Notes: a model not told the origin generated them from the sequence alone. Counted from the stretch's first letter, positions 15,381-24,730 are shown. The stretch is 64,000 bases of DNA from Clostridiales bacterium (GCA_022787165.1 JALFVL010000042.1:1-64000); one strand, 5' to 3'. Numbers and translations are program-made.

Positions 15381-17240
15381 TTGACGATACAAAAGTCCTG
15401 TCTTCTTCTCGCGCTGGGCGCCGCGCTGGCCATGCCCGCGTCCACCGTCTGCGAGGAACCCATCGAGCTGATCATTCCCAAGCAGGAGGTCCGAAGCCCT
15501 GCCATCCCCGGCGCGCCCTCCCCCACGCCGCAGGCGCAGGAGACGCCCGCCCCCGCCTCCGCGCAGGGCGTCATGCAGACGGCCAAGGAGGCCAACCTGC
15601 GCAAGCTGCCCACGATCAAAAGCGACCTGCTCGAGCGCGTCGCCAAGGGCGCGAGGGTCGAGGTGCTCAGCACGAGCGAGGTCGGCGGCGAAGTCTGGGC
15701 CAATGTGCGCATCCGCAAGAGCGGGCGCGAGGGCTACATGCTGCTGTCGCTGCTGGAGCCGCTGCCCACGCCGTCGCCCACCCCCACGGCGACGCCCGTG
15801 CCCACGCCTTCCCCCACGCCCTCGCCGACGCCCGTGGTCACCGCCTCGCCTGTGCCCGGCACGCTGCCCGGCGAGACGGTGCTTGATGAGCCCGCGCTCG
15901 CCCGCACAACCGTGCGCGCCAACCTGCGCAGGAAGCCGGAGGGCGCCAAGGTCGGCGAGCTCAAGGCCAACACCCTGCTGCATGTCACCGGCGAAATCCT
16001 CGAGGGCGGCGACCTCTGGCTCCACATTAAGACCGAGGACGGCCAGTCGGGCTATCTCCTCGCGGAGCTGACGCGCCAGATTCAGCCCGCCGTGCTCATT
16101 TCCGTCTCCGAGGAGGAGGTGCGCGAGCGCTTCCCGGTCGTCGGCTTTGACCCCATCGCGACCATTAAGGCGATGGAGCCCTTTAGCTACACCGAGGAGG
16201 AGCTTGCGCAGTACACGACGCTGCGCGAGGGCGACCGCTCCGACGCCGTGCTGGCCCTGCGCAAGCGGCTCTATGCGCTGGGCTACTACGCCAAGCCCAA
16301 CGAGAACACGCTCTACACGGAGTCGACCGCCGACGTCATCAGCCGCTTCCAGAAGGACGTCGGCCTGCCCGTGACCGGCGAGGCCGATCCCCACACCCAG
16401 GCGATGCTCTTTGACGAGCGAACGCCCGCGCGCGAGGGCAGCCCGCAGGAGGTCCTCTACCTGAGCAACAGCGCCGATGCGCCGCTGTTCATCCAGCAGG
16501 CGGATGTCACCTCCTACAGCTTCTATGGCAGCATCCAGCTCTCGCTTCAAAACCGAAGCGGCAGCAAGCTGACCCGCTTCGGCCTCAAGATCATCCCCTA
16601 CATGAGCGACGGCACGCCCGCCGACATGGCCGACACCTTCGAGGAGGAAATTGAGCGCGAATACTCCCTCAAAGGCCTCTCCATCGGCGTGGGCGACACC
16701 TATTCCGACTTCGCCACCAACGACCTGGAGGAAGACGGCATCTGGCCGCATCACTTCCAGGTCAGCCGCAAGATCTACTTCACCGGTGCGCAGCTCGCCG
16801 TCTGCTGGTATCGCGCCGGAGGCAGAAACGTCTATGTCGACGACGACCAGATGATCTTCATCGAGGCCGGCAAGGGCGCAGGCGAGAGCTTCATGCATAC
16901 GCTGCCCATCGAGGTCAGCGACGCCGAGCGCGAGGAGGCCGCCAAATGGGAGATGGGCCTCGTCACGCGCTACGTGCTGCCCGCCTATCAGGCATATTAC
17001 GCGCTGCCGCAGGGCGCATGGATTAAGTCTGTCGAGGACGGCTCCCCCGCGCAGGACGCTGGCCTTGAGCCCGGCGACGTGATCGCCGGCATCGGCGACA
17101 TCACGATTCTCGGCGACGCGACGCTGCGCAAGGCCCGCGCCTCCATCGCCCCGGGGCAGACCGCCACCGTCTGGTTCTGGCGCGACGGCCAGTATTACAC
17201 GACTGAGCTGCTGCGCCCTGAGGAGACGGAGGAGGAGTAA
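15381..17240 (+). CDS. Exported SH3b / peptidoglycan-binding / PDZ protein
   Basis: A 619-residue exported protein. Order: signal peptide (about 1-24), first SH3b-like domain (about 63-125), a Pro/Thr/Ser linker, second SH3b-like domain (about 170-230), a peptidoglycan-binding type 1 domain (YTTLREGDRSDAVLALRKRL, about 280-345), a beta-rich middle region, and a C-terminal PDZ domain (DGSPAQDAGLEPGDVIAGIG, about 553-615). No protease or amidase domain is seen, so it looks like a wall-associated scaffold that binds peptidoglycan and a protein partner. The start is TTG, supported by AGAGGGG six bases upstream and by the signal peptide beginning there. Repeat copy 2 follows its stop. Confidence 0.82.
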   Translation: MTIQKSCLLLALGAALAMPASTVCEEPIELIIPKQEVRSPAIPGAPSPTPQAQETPAPASAQGVMQTAKEANLRKLPTIKSDLLERVAKGARVEVLSTSEVGGEVWANVRIRKSGREGYMLLSLLEPLPTPSPTPTATPVPTPSPTPSPTPVVTASPVPGTLPGETVLDEPALARTTVRANLRRKPEGAKVGELKANTLLHVTGEILEGGDLWLHIKTEDGQSGYLLAELTRQIQPAVLISVSEEEVRERFPVVGFDPIATIKAMEPFSYTEEELAQYTTLREGDRSDAVLALRKRLYALGYYAKPNENTLYTESTADVISRFQKDVGLPVTGEADPHTQAMLFDERTPAREGSPQEVLYLSNSADAPLFIQQADVTSYSFYGSIQLSLQNRSGSKLTRFGLKIIPYMSDGTPADMADTFEEEIEREYSLKGLSIGVGDTYSDFATNDLEEDGIWPHHFQVSRKIYFTGAQLAVCWYRAGGRNVYVDDDQMIFIEAGKGAGESFMHTLPIEVSDAEREEAAKWEMGLVTRYVLPAYQAYYALPQGAWIKSVEDGSPAQDAGLEPGDVIAGIGDITILGDATLRKARASIAPGQTATVWFWRDGQYYTTELLRPEETEEE

Positions 17241-17269
17241 CGCCGATTCAGCTCTATTCGCTTTCATAT

Positions 17270-17500
17270 GCGCGAAGCGAAGAAGGGAATCTGAGGGATG
17301 AAATCCCTCAGGCAGGTTTGGGACCGGAGCCTGTCCCCCGCTGTGCGGGAAATAGGCAGGCGGAGTGTCGGGAATCGCAGAGAGCGCCTACGGCGCGGCC
17401 ATGCGAGTTTCCTGGGTCGGCAGCCCAACGTAATCATTCCATCATAAAGAAAAGCAGTTTCAGAGCAGGCCGCAGTGCGGCCTACGATTGAAACGGGGCT
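17270..17500 (+). repeat. 3' UTR modular hairpin repeat, copy 2
   Basis: Starts 29 bases after the stop at 17240. Signature at 17270-17287, hairpin CTGAGGGAT/ATCCCTCAG (17291-17299, 17303-17311), the roughly 110-base block shared with copy 1b (17317-17429), then the A module, GTTTCA/TGAAAC (17457-17462, 17489-17494) enclosing GCAGGCCGC/GCGGCCTAC. The terminator follows at 17534. Confidence 0.9.
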
Positions 17501-17533
17501 ATGTGCAAAGACTGAAAACACGCAGGAGGCATG

Positions 17534-17567
17534 CAGCCCCGCAGGAAAGCCCTGCGGGGCTGTGTTT
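17534..17567 (+). terminator. Terminator after repeat copy 2
   Basis: A 12-bp stem CAGCCCCGCAGG/CCTGCGGGGCTG (17534-17545, 17551-17562) followed by TGTTTTGC. It lies between convergent genes and stops the plus-strand transcript beyond the repeat. Confidence 0.75.
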
Positions 17568-17572
17568 TGCGC

Positions 17573-18724
17573 TTAGCCGTTTCCGCTCAGTCCGGAGTCA
17601 TAGGTCACGTTTTCGATCACGCCCGTTTCGGCATTGACCTCGACCCTGTACAGGCCATCGCCCTCGGTGAAATCCTCCCCCTCGCTCTGCCAGAGCCAGA
17701 ACCACTCGGTCAGCATGGGCGTATCGCCCTTCATGCTGTAGGGCGAGGGATCGTAGTCCTCCTGCCATTCGAGCCGGTCAAGCTGCTGCGGCGTCAGGCC
17801 GTAGACCGTCCCGATGGCCTCCCGGGCCAGGCGCATCGCCTGCTCATGCGTGAGGGCGGCGAGGGCCTGCGCCTGCGCGCTGCGCGCATCGGCCTCACGC
17901 ATCAGCGCGTCATCCTGCGTCGGGATCTCCTCCTCCTGCTCGTGCCGCAGGCAGTCAAACACCTGCCCGTCGTCGGCATAGAGCCGCACCGTGATCCATT
18001 CCTCCATGCCCTCCTCAGGCAGGAGCCAGACGTCCCAGCGCCGGACGGAGTGTCCGTCCCGCTCCGCCTCCCCGGCATCCTCGTAGTACAGATGCGCGTC
18101 GGCCCGCGGAAACTGCACCAGTACATCCTCTCCAAGCGCCGCCCCGGCCGCCTCCCGGGCGATGGCTATCGCCTGCTCCTGTGTGATGTTCACGGTGAGC
18201 CGCTCTTGCGGCAGCAGGATCTCGACCCATTCCTCGCCTGCGGCCTTGCGGGCAAGCGCCTCGCCCAGCAGCGCCGTGTTCCACACCGGCGAGGTCAGCG
18301 CCTCCCCGATCGCCTCGCCGTCATGCGACCAGACCGCTTCTGCCCCGCCGTCCGCGAGCGTCACCGTATAGGTGCCCAGCCGTCCGGCGAGCATCCCCTC
18401 GCTGTCCGGCGAGAAGACGACCGTCCGCCCGTCCGGCGACACCTCGCAGGTGAAGAACGCCTCCATCTCCGGCGTAAAGCCGTACTGCGCCTGAAGAGCC
18501 TGCCGCGCAGCGGTCTTCGCGTCCATCCTGCCCGACAGCGCCAACCCGGCAGCGAGCGCCAGGGCCGATGCGGCGATCATCGCGGCCGTCAGCACAGCGG
18601 CCCACATCCGCTTTCTGCCCACCCGGGGCCTCTCCTCGCTCAGCGTGCTGAGCACCGCCTGCACGCGCCGCTCCAGTGCATCGCCGCGCGGCGCATAGAC
18701 CGTCTGCCAAATCTCTCGCTTCAT
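17573..18724 (-). CDS. Probable membrane anti-sigma factor with PepSY-like repeats
   Basis: The 383-residue protein has a short cytoplasmic head (about 1-38), one membrane helix (about 40-64) and a large outer domain holding two PepSY-like repeats (ITQEQAIAIAREAAG and LTHEQAMRLAREAIG). Its start at 18724 overlaps the sigma factor stop (ATGA) and has GGAGG at seven bases; the ATG at 18730 is too close. Coupling to an ECF sigma factor and this topology are typical of anti-sigma factors that release sigma on an outside signal. I see no zinc-binding ZAS motif (HxxxCxxC), so the assignment rests on context. Confidence 0.7.
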   Translation of the reverse strand: MKREIWQTVYAPRGDALERRVQAVLSTLSEERPRVGRKRMWAAVLTAAMIAASALALAAGLALSGRMDAKTAARQALQAQYGFTPEMEAFFTCEVSPDGRTVVFSPDSEGMLAGRLGTYTVTLADGGAEAVWSHDGEAIGEALTSPVWNTALLGEALARKAAGEEWVEILLPQERLTVNITQEQAIAIAREAAGAALGEDVLVQFPRADAHLYYEDAGEAERDGHSVRRWDVWLLPEEGMEEWITVRLYADDGQVFDCLRHEQEEEIPTQDDALMREADARSAQAQALAALTHEQAMRLAREAIGTVYGLTPQQLDRLEWQEDYDPSPYSMKGDTPMLTEWFWLWQSEGEDFTEGDGLYRVEVNAETGVIENVTYDSGLSGNG

Positions 18725-19188
18725 ATCCATTCCTCCCCGATCAGTCTGCGCAGCCTCTGGCGGGCCCGCGAGAGTCCCGCGCAGACCGCGCTCTTCGTCG
18801 TTGTCATCATGGCAGCGATTTCCCGCACGTCGTAGCCCTCGACGTAGTGCAGCACGACCATCGTCCGCTGCCGCTGCGGCAGGCGGTCAATCGCCTCCTC
18901 CAGCCCGGAAGGCTCCATCTCTTCGGTCGCCTGCTCGGGCAGCATGTCGATCGGCGTCATCCTGCGCTGTCTGCGCTGTATGTTGATGCATTCACGGATC
19001 AGGATCCGCGTCATCCAGGTGGAAAAGAGCCGCTCGTTGCGCAGCGTCCCGCGCTTCTCCCAGCCCTTGGCAATCGCCTCGGAGACCGCGTCCAGGCGGT
19101 CGGCCTCTCCGCGCAGGTAGCTCGCCGCCACACGGTACATCGTCGTGCGCATCTGCGTCACCTGCCAGGCAAATGTCTCTCTGTCCAT
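18721..19188 (-). CDS. ECF-type RNA polymerase sigma factor
   Basis: 155 residues with sigma region 2 (RTTMYRVAASYLRGEADRLD and FSTWMTRILIRECIN) and region 4 (LPQRQRTMVVLHYVEGYDVR, then EIAAMMTTTKSAVCAGLSRA). The start at 19188 is set by GGGAGG; upstream in-frame sequence is unlike a sigma factor. It forms a two-gene operon with the membrane protein downstream. The target regulon and promoter motif are not evident in the window. Confidence 0.88.
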   Translation of the reverse strand: MDRETFAWQVTQMRTTMYRVAASYLRGEADRLDAVSEAIAKGWEKRGTLRNERLFSTWMTRILIRECINIQRRQRRMTPIDMLPEQATEEMEPSGLEEAIDRLPQRQRTMVVLHYVEGYDVREIAAMMTTTKSAVCAGLSRARQRLRRLIGEEWI

Positions 19189-19420
19189 GGCATCGCCTCC
19201 CTGCTTGTGTTGATTCGCTCTGACCCCTCCGCGCGCCGGCATGCGGAGGTGTTCGTCTGTGCAATCCGCCGGACATCCCGGCTTCAAGCGCCTGTGCCCA
19301 TTAGACGCGCCTGCGCCGTGCAGGATTCGCATGGCTTCATTTTCTCTCTACGCTGCGTCGGTCGACTGTGCCGCCCATTGGCCTTATGCTTCAGAAAAAG
19401 CAAGCCAAGGAGGAATGATC

Positions 19421-20095
19421 ATGACCTTTACGCCCTTTGACCCTGAGCACTGGCCGCGCCGCGAGGTCTTCCACTACTTTTCCGCCCTCGCGCCGACCGG
19501 TTATTCCCTCACCGTGCAGCTCGACGTGACCGCCATGCGTCGGGCCCTGCGCGCCCGAAACCGGCGGTTCTATCCCGCCTATCTCTGGCTGGTCACGCGG
19601 AACCTGAACCGCCAGCGCGAGATGAAGACCGCCGTCCTGGACGGTAGGCCGGGTTATTTTGACACGCTGACCCCGCTCTACGCCGTCTTCCACGAGGACG
19701 ATCACACGTTTTCGCTCATGTGGACGCCGTTTGACGAGGATTTTGACACGTTCTATGCGCATCACCTGGAGAACGTCGCGTGCTTCGGCGACCGCCACGG
19801 GCTGCTTTCCCAGCCACAGACCCCGCCGCCGGAGAACGCCTACACCGTCTCCTGCCTGCCGTGGGTGAGCTTTGAGCACTTCTCCGTGCACAGCTACGGC
19901 GTCACACCGTACTTTCTCCCCTCCGTAGAGGCCGGACGGTTCATCGAGCGGGACGGGCGCACGCTGCTGCCGCTCTCCATCACCTGCCACCACGCCGCGA
20001 CGGACGGCTGGCATGTGCATCAGTTCCTCGACGCGCTCCAGCGGGAGGCCAACAGCTTTGAGGCAGTCGCCTGGGGCGGAGATGCGGAGGAATGA
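19421..20095 (+). CDS. Chloramphenicol acetyltransferase-like protein
   Basis: A 224-residue type A CAT-family protein, which transfers acetyl from acetyl-CoA to a hydroxyl, classically chloramphenicol. The catalytic HxxxDG is present as HHAATDGWHV (His191, Asp195), and RRFYPAYLWLVTRNLNR and the WTPFDEDFDTFY region follow the family pattern. The start at 19421 has AGGAGG at seven bases; the ATG at 19415 sits on it. Several CAT-like proteins in Clostridia are not resistance enzymes, so a resistance function is not assured. It is divergent from the sigma operon. Confidence 0.82.
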   Translation: MTFTPFDPEHWPRREVFHYFSALAPTGYSLTVQLDVTAMRRALRARNRRFYPAYLWLVTRNLNRQREMKTAVLDGRPGYFDTLTPLYAVFHEDDHTFSLMWTPFDEDFDTFYAHHLENVACFGDRHGLLSQPQTPPPENAYTVSCLPWVSFEHFSVHSYGVTPYFLPSVEAGRFIERDGRTLLPLSITCHHAATDGWHVHQFLDALQREANSFEAVAWGGDAEE

Positions 20096-20127
20096 GGTCT
20101 CTTTGAAGCATGTTCTTTGAGAAAACG

Positions 20128-20175
20128 ACAGACTCCGGGTCTTCCTGACAAGCCCGGAGTCTGTTGTCTCTTTTG
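20128..20175. terminator. Bidirectional terminator between the CAT-like gene and carB
   Basis: A 12-bp perfect stem ACAGACTCCGGG/CCCGGAGTCTGT (20128-20139, 20153-20164), followed on the plus strand by TGTCTCTTTT. From carB on the minus strand it lies just beyond repeat copy 3. Confidence 0.8.
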
Positions 20176-20206
20176 GTTTTCCGTCAAATTCCCGCCATGC
20201 GGATCG

Positions 20207-20351
20207 AACCCGTCTCAATCGTAGGCTGCTTTGCAGCCTGCTCTGAGACTACGCTCTCTGTTGGAATTTTGGGCTGCCGCCCAAACCTGCCCGGGGCGCC
20301 GCCCCAGACCCCGCAAGGGACTTCGCCCCTTGACACATCTTCGCTTCGCGC
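20207..20351 (-). repeat. 3' UTR modular hairpin repeat, copy 3
   Basis: In carB sense the signature begins 27 bases after the stop (20351 downward). It carries the double-hairpin variant seen in copy 1a (CAAGGGGC-GAA-GTCCCTTG, then CTGGGGC/GCCCCGG), hairpin TTGGGC-GGCA-GCCCAA, and the A module GTCTCA/TGAGAC (20212-20217, 20244-20249) enclosing GTAGGCTGC/GCAGCCTGC. Confidence 0.9.
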
Positions 20352-20378
20352 GCGCGAAAGCCATTCTGAGCTAAATGC

Positions 20379-23300
20379 TTACAAAATCAGGTCATGCAGG
20401 CCCAGCGGCAGCACGTCCGCCTCCTGTTTGCCCAGCTTCACGCACTTCATCAGCAGCTTCGCCGTATCGATGCTGGTGATGCAGGCGATGCCGTATTCGA
20501 CCGCCATGCGGCGCAGGCGGAAGCCCGCGCGCTGCGGATCGCGTCCATGCGTCGGCGTCGTGATGATCAGGCGAATCTTGCCCGAATCAAAGAGTCTGGC
20601 CAGCGCGTCGGTATCCTCGCCCGGGCGCGGCACGCTCTGCGCGCCGACGTAGTTATGGTTGAGCATGTGCGCCGTGCCGGTCGTAGCGTAGATTTCAAAG
20701 CCCAGCGCGGCAAACGTCTCTGCCAGCTCGAGCGCCTCCCGCTTGTCGTGGTCGGCGATGGAGAAGAGCACGCCGCCCTCCTCGGGATGCGGAATCGCCA
20801 TCTTCGTGGAGGCAAAGCCCTTCAGGTAGGCCTCCTCCGCCGTCTCGCCCAGGCCGAGCGCCTCGCCGGTGGATTTCATCTCCGGTCCGAGGGAGACCTC
20901 GACCTCCGGCAGCTTTTCAAACGAGAAGACAGGCATCTTGACCGCGACCGTCGGCGCGGGCGGATACAGCCCCGTGCCAAAGCCCATCGCCGGCACCTTC
21001 TCGCCCAGCGACGCGCGCACGCCCAGCTCGACGATCGGGATGCCCGTGACCTTCGAAATGTAGGGCACCGTGCGCGAGGAGCGCGGGTTGACCTCGATGA
21101 TGTACAGGTCGCCAGCATACTCGATGAACTGGATGTTGACCAGGCCGTGCACATGCAGGCTGCGCGCGATGTTGATCGTGTAATCCGTCACCATGCGCTG
21201 GATGCGCGGGGCCAGGTGCTGCGGCGGATAGACGGAGATGGAGTCGCCGGAGTGAATGCCTGCGCGCTCGACGTGCTCCATGATGCCCGGAATCAGCACG
21301 TCCTGCCCGTCGCAGATGGCGTCGACCTCGATCTCCCTGCCCAGCAGATACTTGTCCACGAGGATCGGGTGCTCCTGCACGTTCATGTTGATGATGGACA
21401 TGTACTCGCGGATGTGCTTCTCGTCGTAGGCGATCTCCATGCCCTGGCCGCCAAGCACATAGCTCGGGCGCACGAGCACCGGATACCCCAGCTCTGCAGC
21501 CGCCTTCGCCGCCTCGTCAGCGGTAAAGACCGTCGTGCCCTTGGGCTGCGGGATGCCCAGCTTCGTGAGCAGCTCGTTGAACAGCTCGCGGTCCTCCGCG
21601 GCGTCGATGTCGTACAGGTCGGTGCCCAGGATGCTGTAGCCCGCCTGGCGGACGGCCTTGGCCAGCTTGATGGCGGTCTGTCCGCCGAACTGGCAGACAA
21701 CGCCGACCGGCTGCTCGATTTCCAGCACGTTCCAGACGTCCTCCGGCGTCAGCGGCTCAAAGTAGAGCCTGTCGGAGGTATCAAAGTCGGTGGAAACCGT
21801 CTCCGGGTTGTTGTTGATGATGACGGTGTCAAAGCCTGCGCGCTTGAGCGCCCAGACGCAGTGGACCGAGCAATAGTCGAACTCGATGCCCTGGCCGATG
21901 CGGATCGGGCCGGAGCCGAGGACGACGACGGTCTTTCTTCCGCTGTTTTTGGCCTCGCTCGCCACGCCGTAGGCGCTGTAGAAATACGGGCTGATCGCCT
22001 CAAACTCGCCGCCGCAGGTATCGACCATGCGGAAGGCGGGCAGCACGTTCATCTCCTTGCGCAGCGCGCGGATGTCCTCCTCCGCGCAGCCGGTGAAGCG
22101 GGCGATGGCCTTGTCCGCCATGCCCATCTTCTTGGCCGCCAGCAGCAGGTCATGCGTCAGCTCCTCCCTGCCGCTCAGCGCGCGGATCGCCTGCTCCATG
22201 CGGACGATGTTTTGAACCTTCTTGAGGAACCAGATGTCGATCTTGGTGATGTCGTGGATATGCTCCATCGAAACGCCGCGGCGCAGCGCCTCCGCGACGA
22301 CGAAGGAGCGCTCCGTGTTGATCTCGTGCAGGCGGCGCTCGATCTCCGCGTCGTCAAGCGCCTCAAGCGAAGGCACGACGAGGCTGTCCATGCCCATCTC
22401 CAGCGAGCGCACGGCCTTGAGCATCGCGCTCTCGAAGTTCGTGCCGATGGACATGATCTCGCCGGTCGCCTTCATCTTGGTGCCGATGTGCTTGTCCGCG
22501 TAGACGAACTTGTCAAACGGCCAGCGCGGGAACTTGAGCACGACGTAGTCAAGCGTCGGCTCTGCGCAGGCATAGGTCTCGCCGGTCACGCCGTTGATGA
22601 TCTCATCGAGCGTATAGCCCAGCGCGATGCGCGTCGTGACCTTGGCGATCGGGTAGCCTGTCGCCTTGGAGGCCAGCGCCGAGGAACGCGATACGCGCGG
22701 ATTGACCTCGATGACGTAATACTGCATGCTGTCCGGCGAGAGCGCGTACTGCACGTTGCAGCCGCCCTCAATGCCCAGCGCGGAGATGATGTTCAGCGAC
22801 GCGCTGCGCAGCATCTGGTGCTCCGGGTCGCGCAGCGTCTGGCTCGGCGCGACGACGATGGAGTCGCCGGTGTGCACGCCGACCGGGTCGAAGTTCTCCA
22901 TGTTGCAGACGGTGATGCAGTTGCCCGCGCCGTCGCGGATGACCTCGTATTCGATCTCCTTCCAGCCGGCGACGCTGCGCTCGATCAGGTTTTCATGCAC
23001 GCGCGAGGAGCGCAGGCCGTCCGCGCAGATCTCGCGCAGCTGCTTCTCGTTTTCCGCGATGCCGCCGCCCGTGCCGCCCAGGGTATATGCCGGGCGGACG
23101 ATCACGGGGTAGCCGTACTGGTTCGCAAAGTCGACCGAGGATTGCACGTCGTGGACGATCACGGAGTCGATGCAGGGCTCGCCGATGGAGAGCATCATGT
23201 TCTTGAAGTCCTCGCGATCCTCCGCGCGGCGGATCGAGTCGATCTTCGTGCCCAGCAGCTCGACGCCGTATTTGGCCAGGATGCCCTTTTCGTCGAGCTC

Positions 23301-23600
23301 CATCGCCAGGTTGAGGCCCGTCTGTCCGCCCAGCGAGGCGAGCAGGCTGTCCGGCCGCTCGCGGGCGATGACCTTTTCGAGCGACGCCGCCGTCAGCGGC
23401 TCCAGATAGACCTTGTCGGCGATGTCGGTGTCGGTCATGATCGTCGCCGGATTCGAGTTGACCAGCACGACCTCGACGCCCTCCTCCTTGAGGACACGAC
23501 AGGCCTGCGTCCCGGCATAGTCGAACTCCGCCGCCTGACCGATGACGATCGGGCCGGAGCCGATCACGAGCACCTTCTTGATGGATTCCTTCTTAGGCAT
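20379..23600 (-). CDS. carB: Carbamoyl-phosphate synthase large subunit
   Basis: At 1073 residues this is the full-length large subunit, making carbamoyl phosphate from bicarbonate, ATP and the ammonia passed from CarA, for arginine and pyrimidine synthesis. The N-terminus (KVLVIGSGPIVIGQAAEFDY) and its internal repeat (VVLGSGPIRIGQGIEFDY), marking the two ATP-grasp halves, are both present, followed by the allosteric MGS-like C-terminal domain. The start at 23600 overlaps the carA end by eight bases. Repeat copy 3 lies beyond the stop. Confidence 0.98.
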   Translation of the reverse strand: MPKKESIKKVLVIGSGPIVIGQAAEFDYAGTQACRVLKEEGVEVVLVNSNPATIMTDTDIADKVYLEPLTAASLEKVIARERPDSLLASLGGQTGLNLAMELDEKGILAKYGVELLGTKIDSIRRAEDREDFKNMMLSIGEPCIDSVIVHDVQSSVDFANQYGYPVIVRPAYTLGGTGGGIAENEKQLREICADGLRSSRVHENLIERSVAGWKEIEYEVIRDGAGNCITVCNMENFDPVGVHTGDSIVVAPSQTLRDPEHQMLRSASLNIISALGIEGGCNVQYALSPDSMQYYVIEVNPRVSRSSALASKATGYPIAKVTTRIALGYTLDEIINGVTGETYACAEPTLDYVVLKFPRWPFDKFVYADKHIGTKMKATGEIMSIGTNFESAMLKAVRSLEMGMDSLVVPSLEALDDAEIERRLHEINTERSFVVAEALRRGVSMEHIHDITKIDIWFLKKVQNIVRMEQAIRALSGREELTHDLLLAAKKMGMADKAIARFTGCAEEDIRALRKEMNVLPAFRMVDTCGGEFEAISPYFYSAYGVASEAKNSGRKTVVVLGSGPIRIGQGIEFDYCSVHCVWALKRAGFDTVIINNNPETVSTDFDTSDRLYFEPLTPEDVWNVLEIEQPVGVVCQFGGQTAIKLAKAVRQAGYSILGTDLYDIDAAEDRELFNELLTKLGIPQPKGTTVFTADEAAKAAAELGYPVLVRPSYVLGGQGMEIAYDEKHIREYMSIINMNVQEHPILVDKYLLGREIEVDAICDGQDVLIPGIMEHVERAGIHSGDSISVYPPQHLAPRIQRMVTDYTINIARSLHVHGLVNIQFIEYAGDLYIIEVNPRSSRTVPYISKVTGIPIVELGVRASLGEKVPAMGFGTGLYPPAPTVAVKMPVFSFEKLPEVEVSLGPEMKSTGEALGLGETAEEAYLKGFASTKMAIPHPEEGGVLFSIADHDKREALELAETFAALGFEIYATTGTAHMLNHNYVGAQSVPRPGEDTDALARLFDSGKIRLIITTPTHGRDPQRAGFRLRRMAVEYGIACITSIDTAKLLMKCVKLGKQEADVLPLGLHDLIL

Positions 23601-24678
23601 TGCGCTCGCCTCCCGTCTGCTTCGCCGCACGCACCATGTTCAAAAAGTCGTCAAAGAGATAGCTCGTCTCGCGCGGACCGCCGCAGGCCTCCGGATGGAA
23701 CTGCACGGAGAAGGCGTTTCTGTCCGTATAGCGGACACCCTCGACCGTCTGGTCGTTCCAGTTGACGTGGCTGACAACCGCGCCCGCGGGCAGATGCTCC
23801 GGGTCGACCATGTAGTTGTGGTTCTGCGGGGTGACGGCGCAGGTGCCGCGCGCGAGATCCTTGACCGGATGGTTCGCGCCGTGATGGCCGTATTTCATCT
23901 TGACCGTCCTGCCGCCCATCGCCAGCGCCATGAGCTGATGCCCGAGGCAGATGCCGAAGACGGGCTTTGCGTCCATCAGCTCGCGGATGGCCGCAATCGC
24001 CTGCGGATTGTCCTGCGGGTCGCCGGGGCCGTTGGTCAGCATCACGCCGTCGCAGCCGCCGTCGAGCACCGCCTTGGCAGGCGTGTCCGCGGGATAGACG
24101 CGCAGCGTACATCCCCTCCTGTTCAGCGAGCGCAGAATGCCCTGCTTGAGGCCGAAATCCATGACCGCAATGGTCAGCTCCCCGTCGCCCTTCACCTCGT
24201 AGGGCGCCTCGCAGGTGCATTGCTTCACCTGGTCGTGCATCTCAAAGCGCCGCGCCAGCGCGAGATCCTCCGGCGTTGGCTCGCCCTCAACGATGCGCCC
24301 ACGCAGCGTGCCGAACACGCGCACATGCTTGGTCAGCGCGCGGGTATCCACGCCGCACAGACCCGTGACGCCCTGCTCGTCTAGATACTGGTCGAGCGTC
24401 TTCCTCGTCTGCCAGTTGCTGGGCACGTCGCACAGCTCGGAGACGATAAAGCCGCGCATGCGCACACGCGCGCTCTCGTTGTCCAGATCGTTGATGCCGA
24501 CGTTGCCGATCAGCGGATAGGTCATGCAGACGATCTGCCCGCAGTAGGACGGGTCGGTCAGCGTCTCCTGATAGCCGGTCATGCCGGTCGTGAAGACCAC
24601 CTCGCCCGTCACAGGCGCTTTATGCCCAAACAGCGTTCCCTCATAGCGGGAGCCGTCCTCCAGAATCAAAGTTGCCAT
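23593..24678 (-). CDS. carA: Carbamoyl-phosphate synthase small subunit (glutaminase)
   Basis: 361 residues. The N-terminal CarA domain (ATLILEDGSRYEGTLFG) is followed by a class I glutamine amidotransferase domain with the nucleophile in FGICLGHQ and the His/Glu of QFHPEA. It releases ammonia from glutamine for CarB. The start at 24678 is supported by AAGGAGAG; in-frame codons further upstream are not. It heads the carAB operon from the promoter at 24731-24759. Confidence 0.98.
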   Translation of the reverse strand: MATLILEDGSRYEGTLFGHKAPVTGEVVFTTGMTGYQETLTDPSYCGQIVCMTYPLIGNVGINDLDNESARVRMRGFIVSELCDVPSNWQTRKTLDQYLDEQGVTGLCGVDTRALTKHVRVFGTLRGRIVEGEPTPEDLALARRFEMHDQVKQCTCEAPYEVKGDGELTIAVMDFGLKQGILRSLNRRGCTLRVYPADTPAKAVLDGGCDGVMLTNGPGDPQDNPQAIAAIRELMDAKPVFGICLGHQLMALAMGGRTVKMKYGHHGANHPVKDLARGTCAVTPQNHNYMVDPEHLPAGAVVSHVNWNDQTVEGVRYTDRNAFSVQFHPEACGGPRETSYLFDDFLNMVRAAKQTGGERNA

Positions 24679-24702
24679 GGGCTCTCTCCTTATTGTATAT
24701 TC

Positions 24703-24720
24703 CATGAATATTAACCGCAT
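24703..24720. promoter_or_regulatory. Possible ArgR box in the carA leader
   Basis: CATGAATATTAACCGCAT resembles the Bacillus ARG box (CATGAATAAAAATKCAAK) in its first half, lying just downstream of the carA transcription start. Only half the site matches well, so this is tentative. Confidence 0.35.
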
Positions 24721-24730
24721 ATCGACGCAT

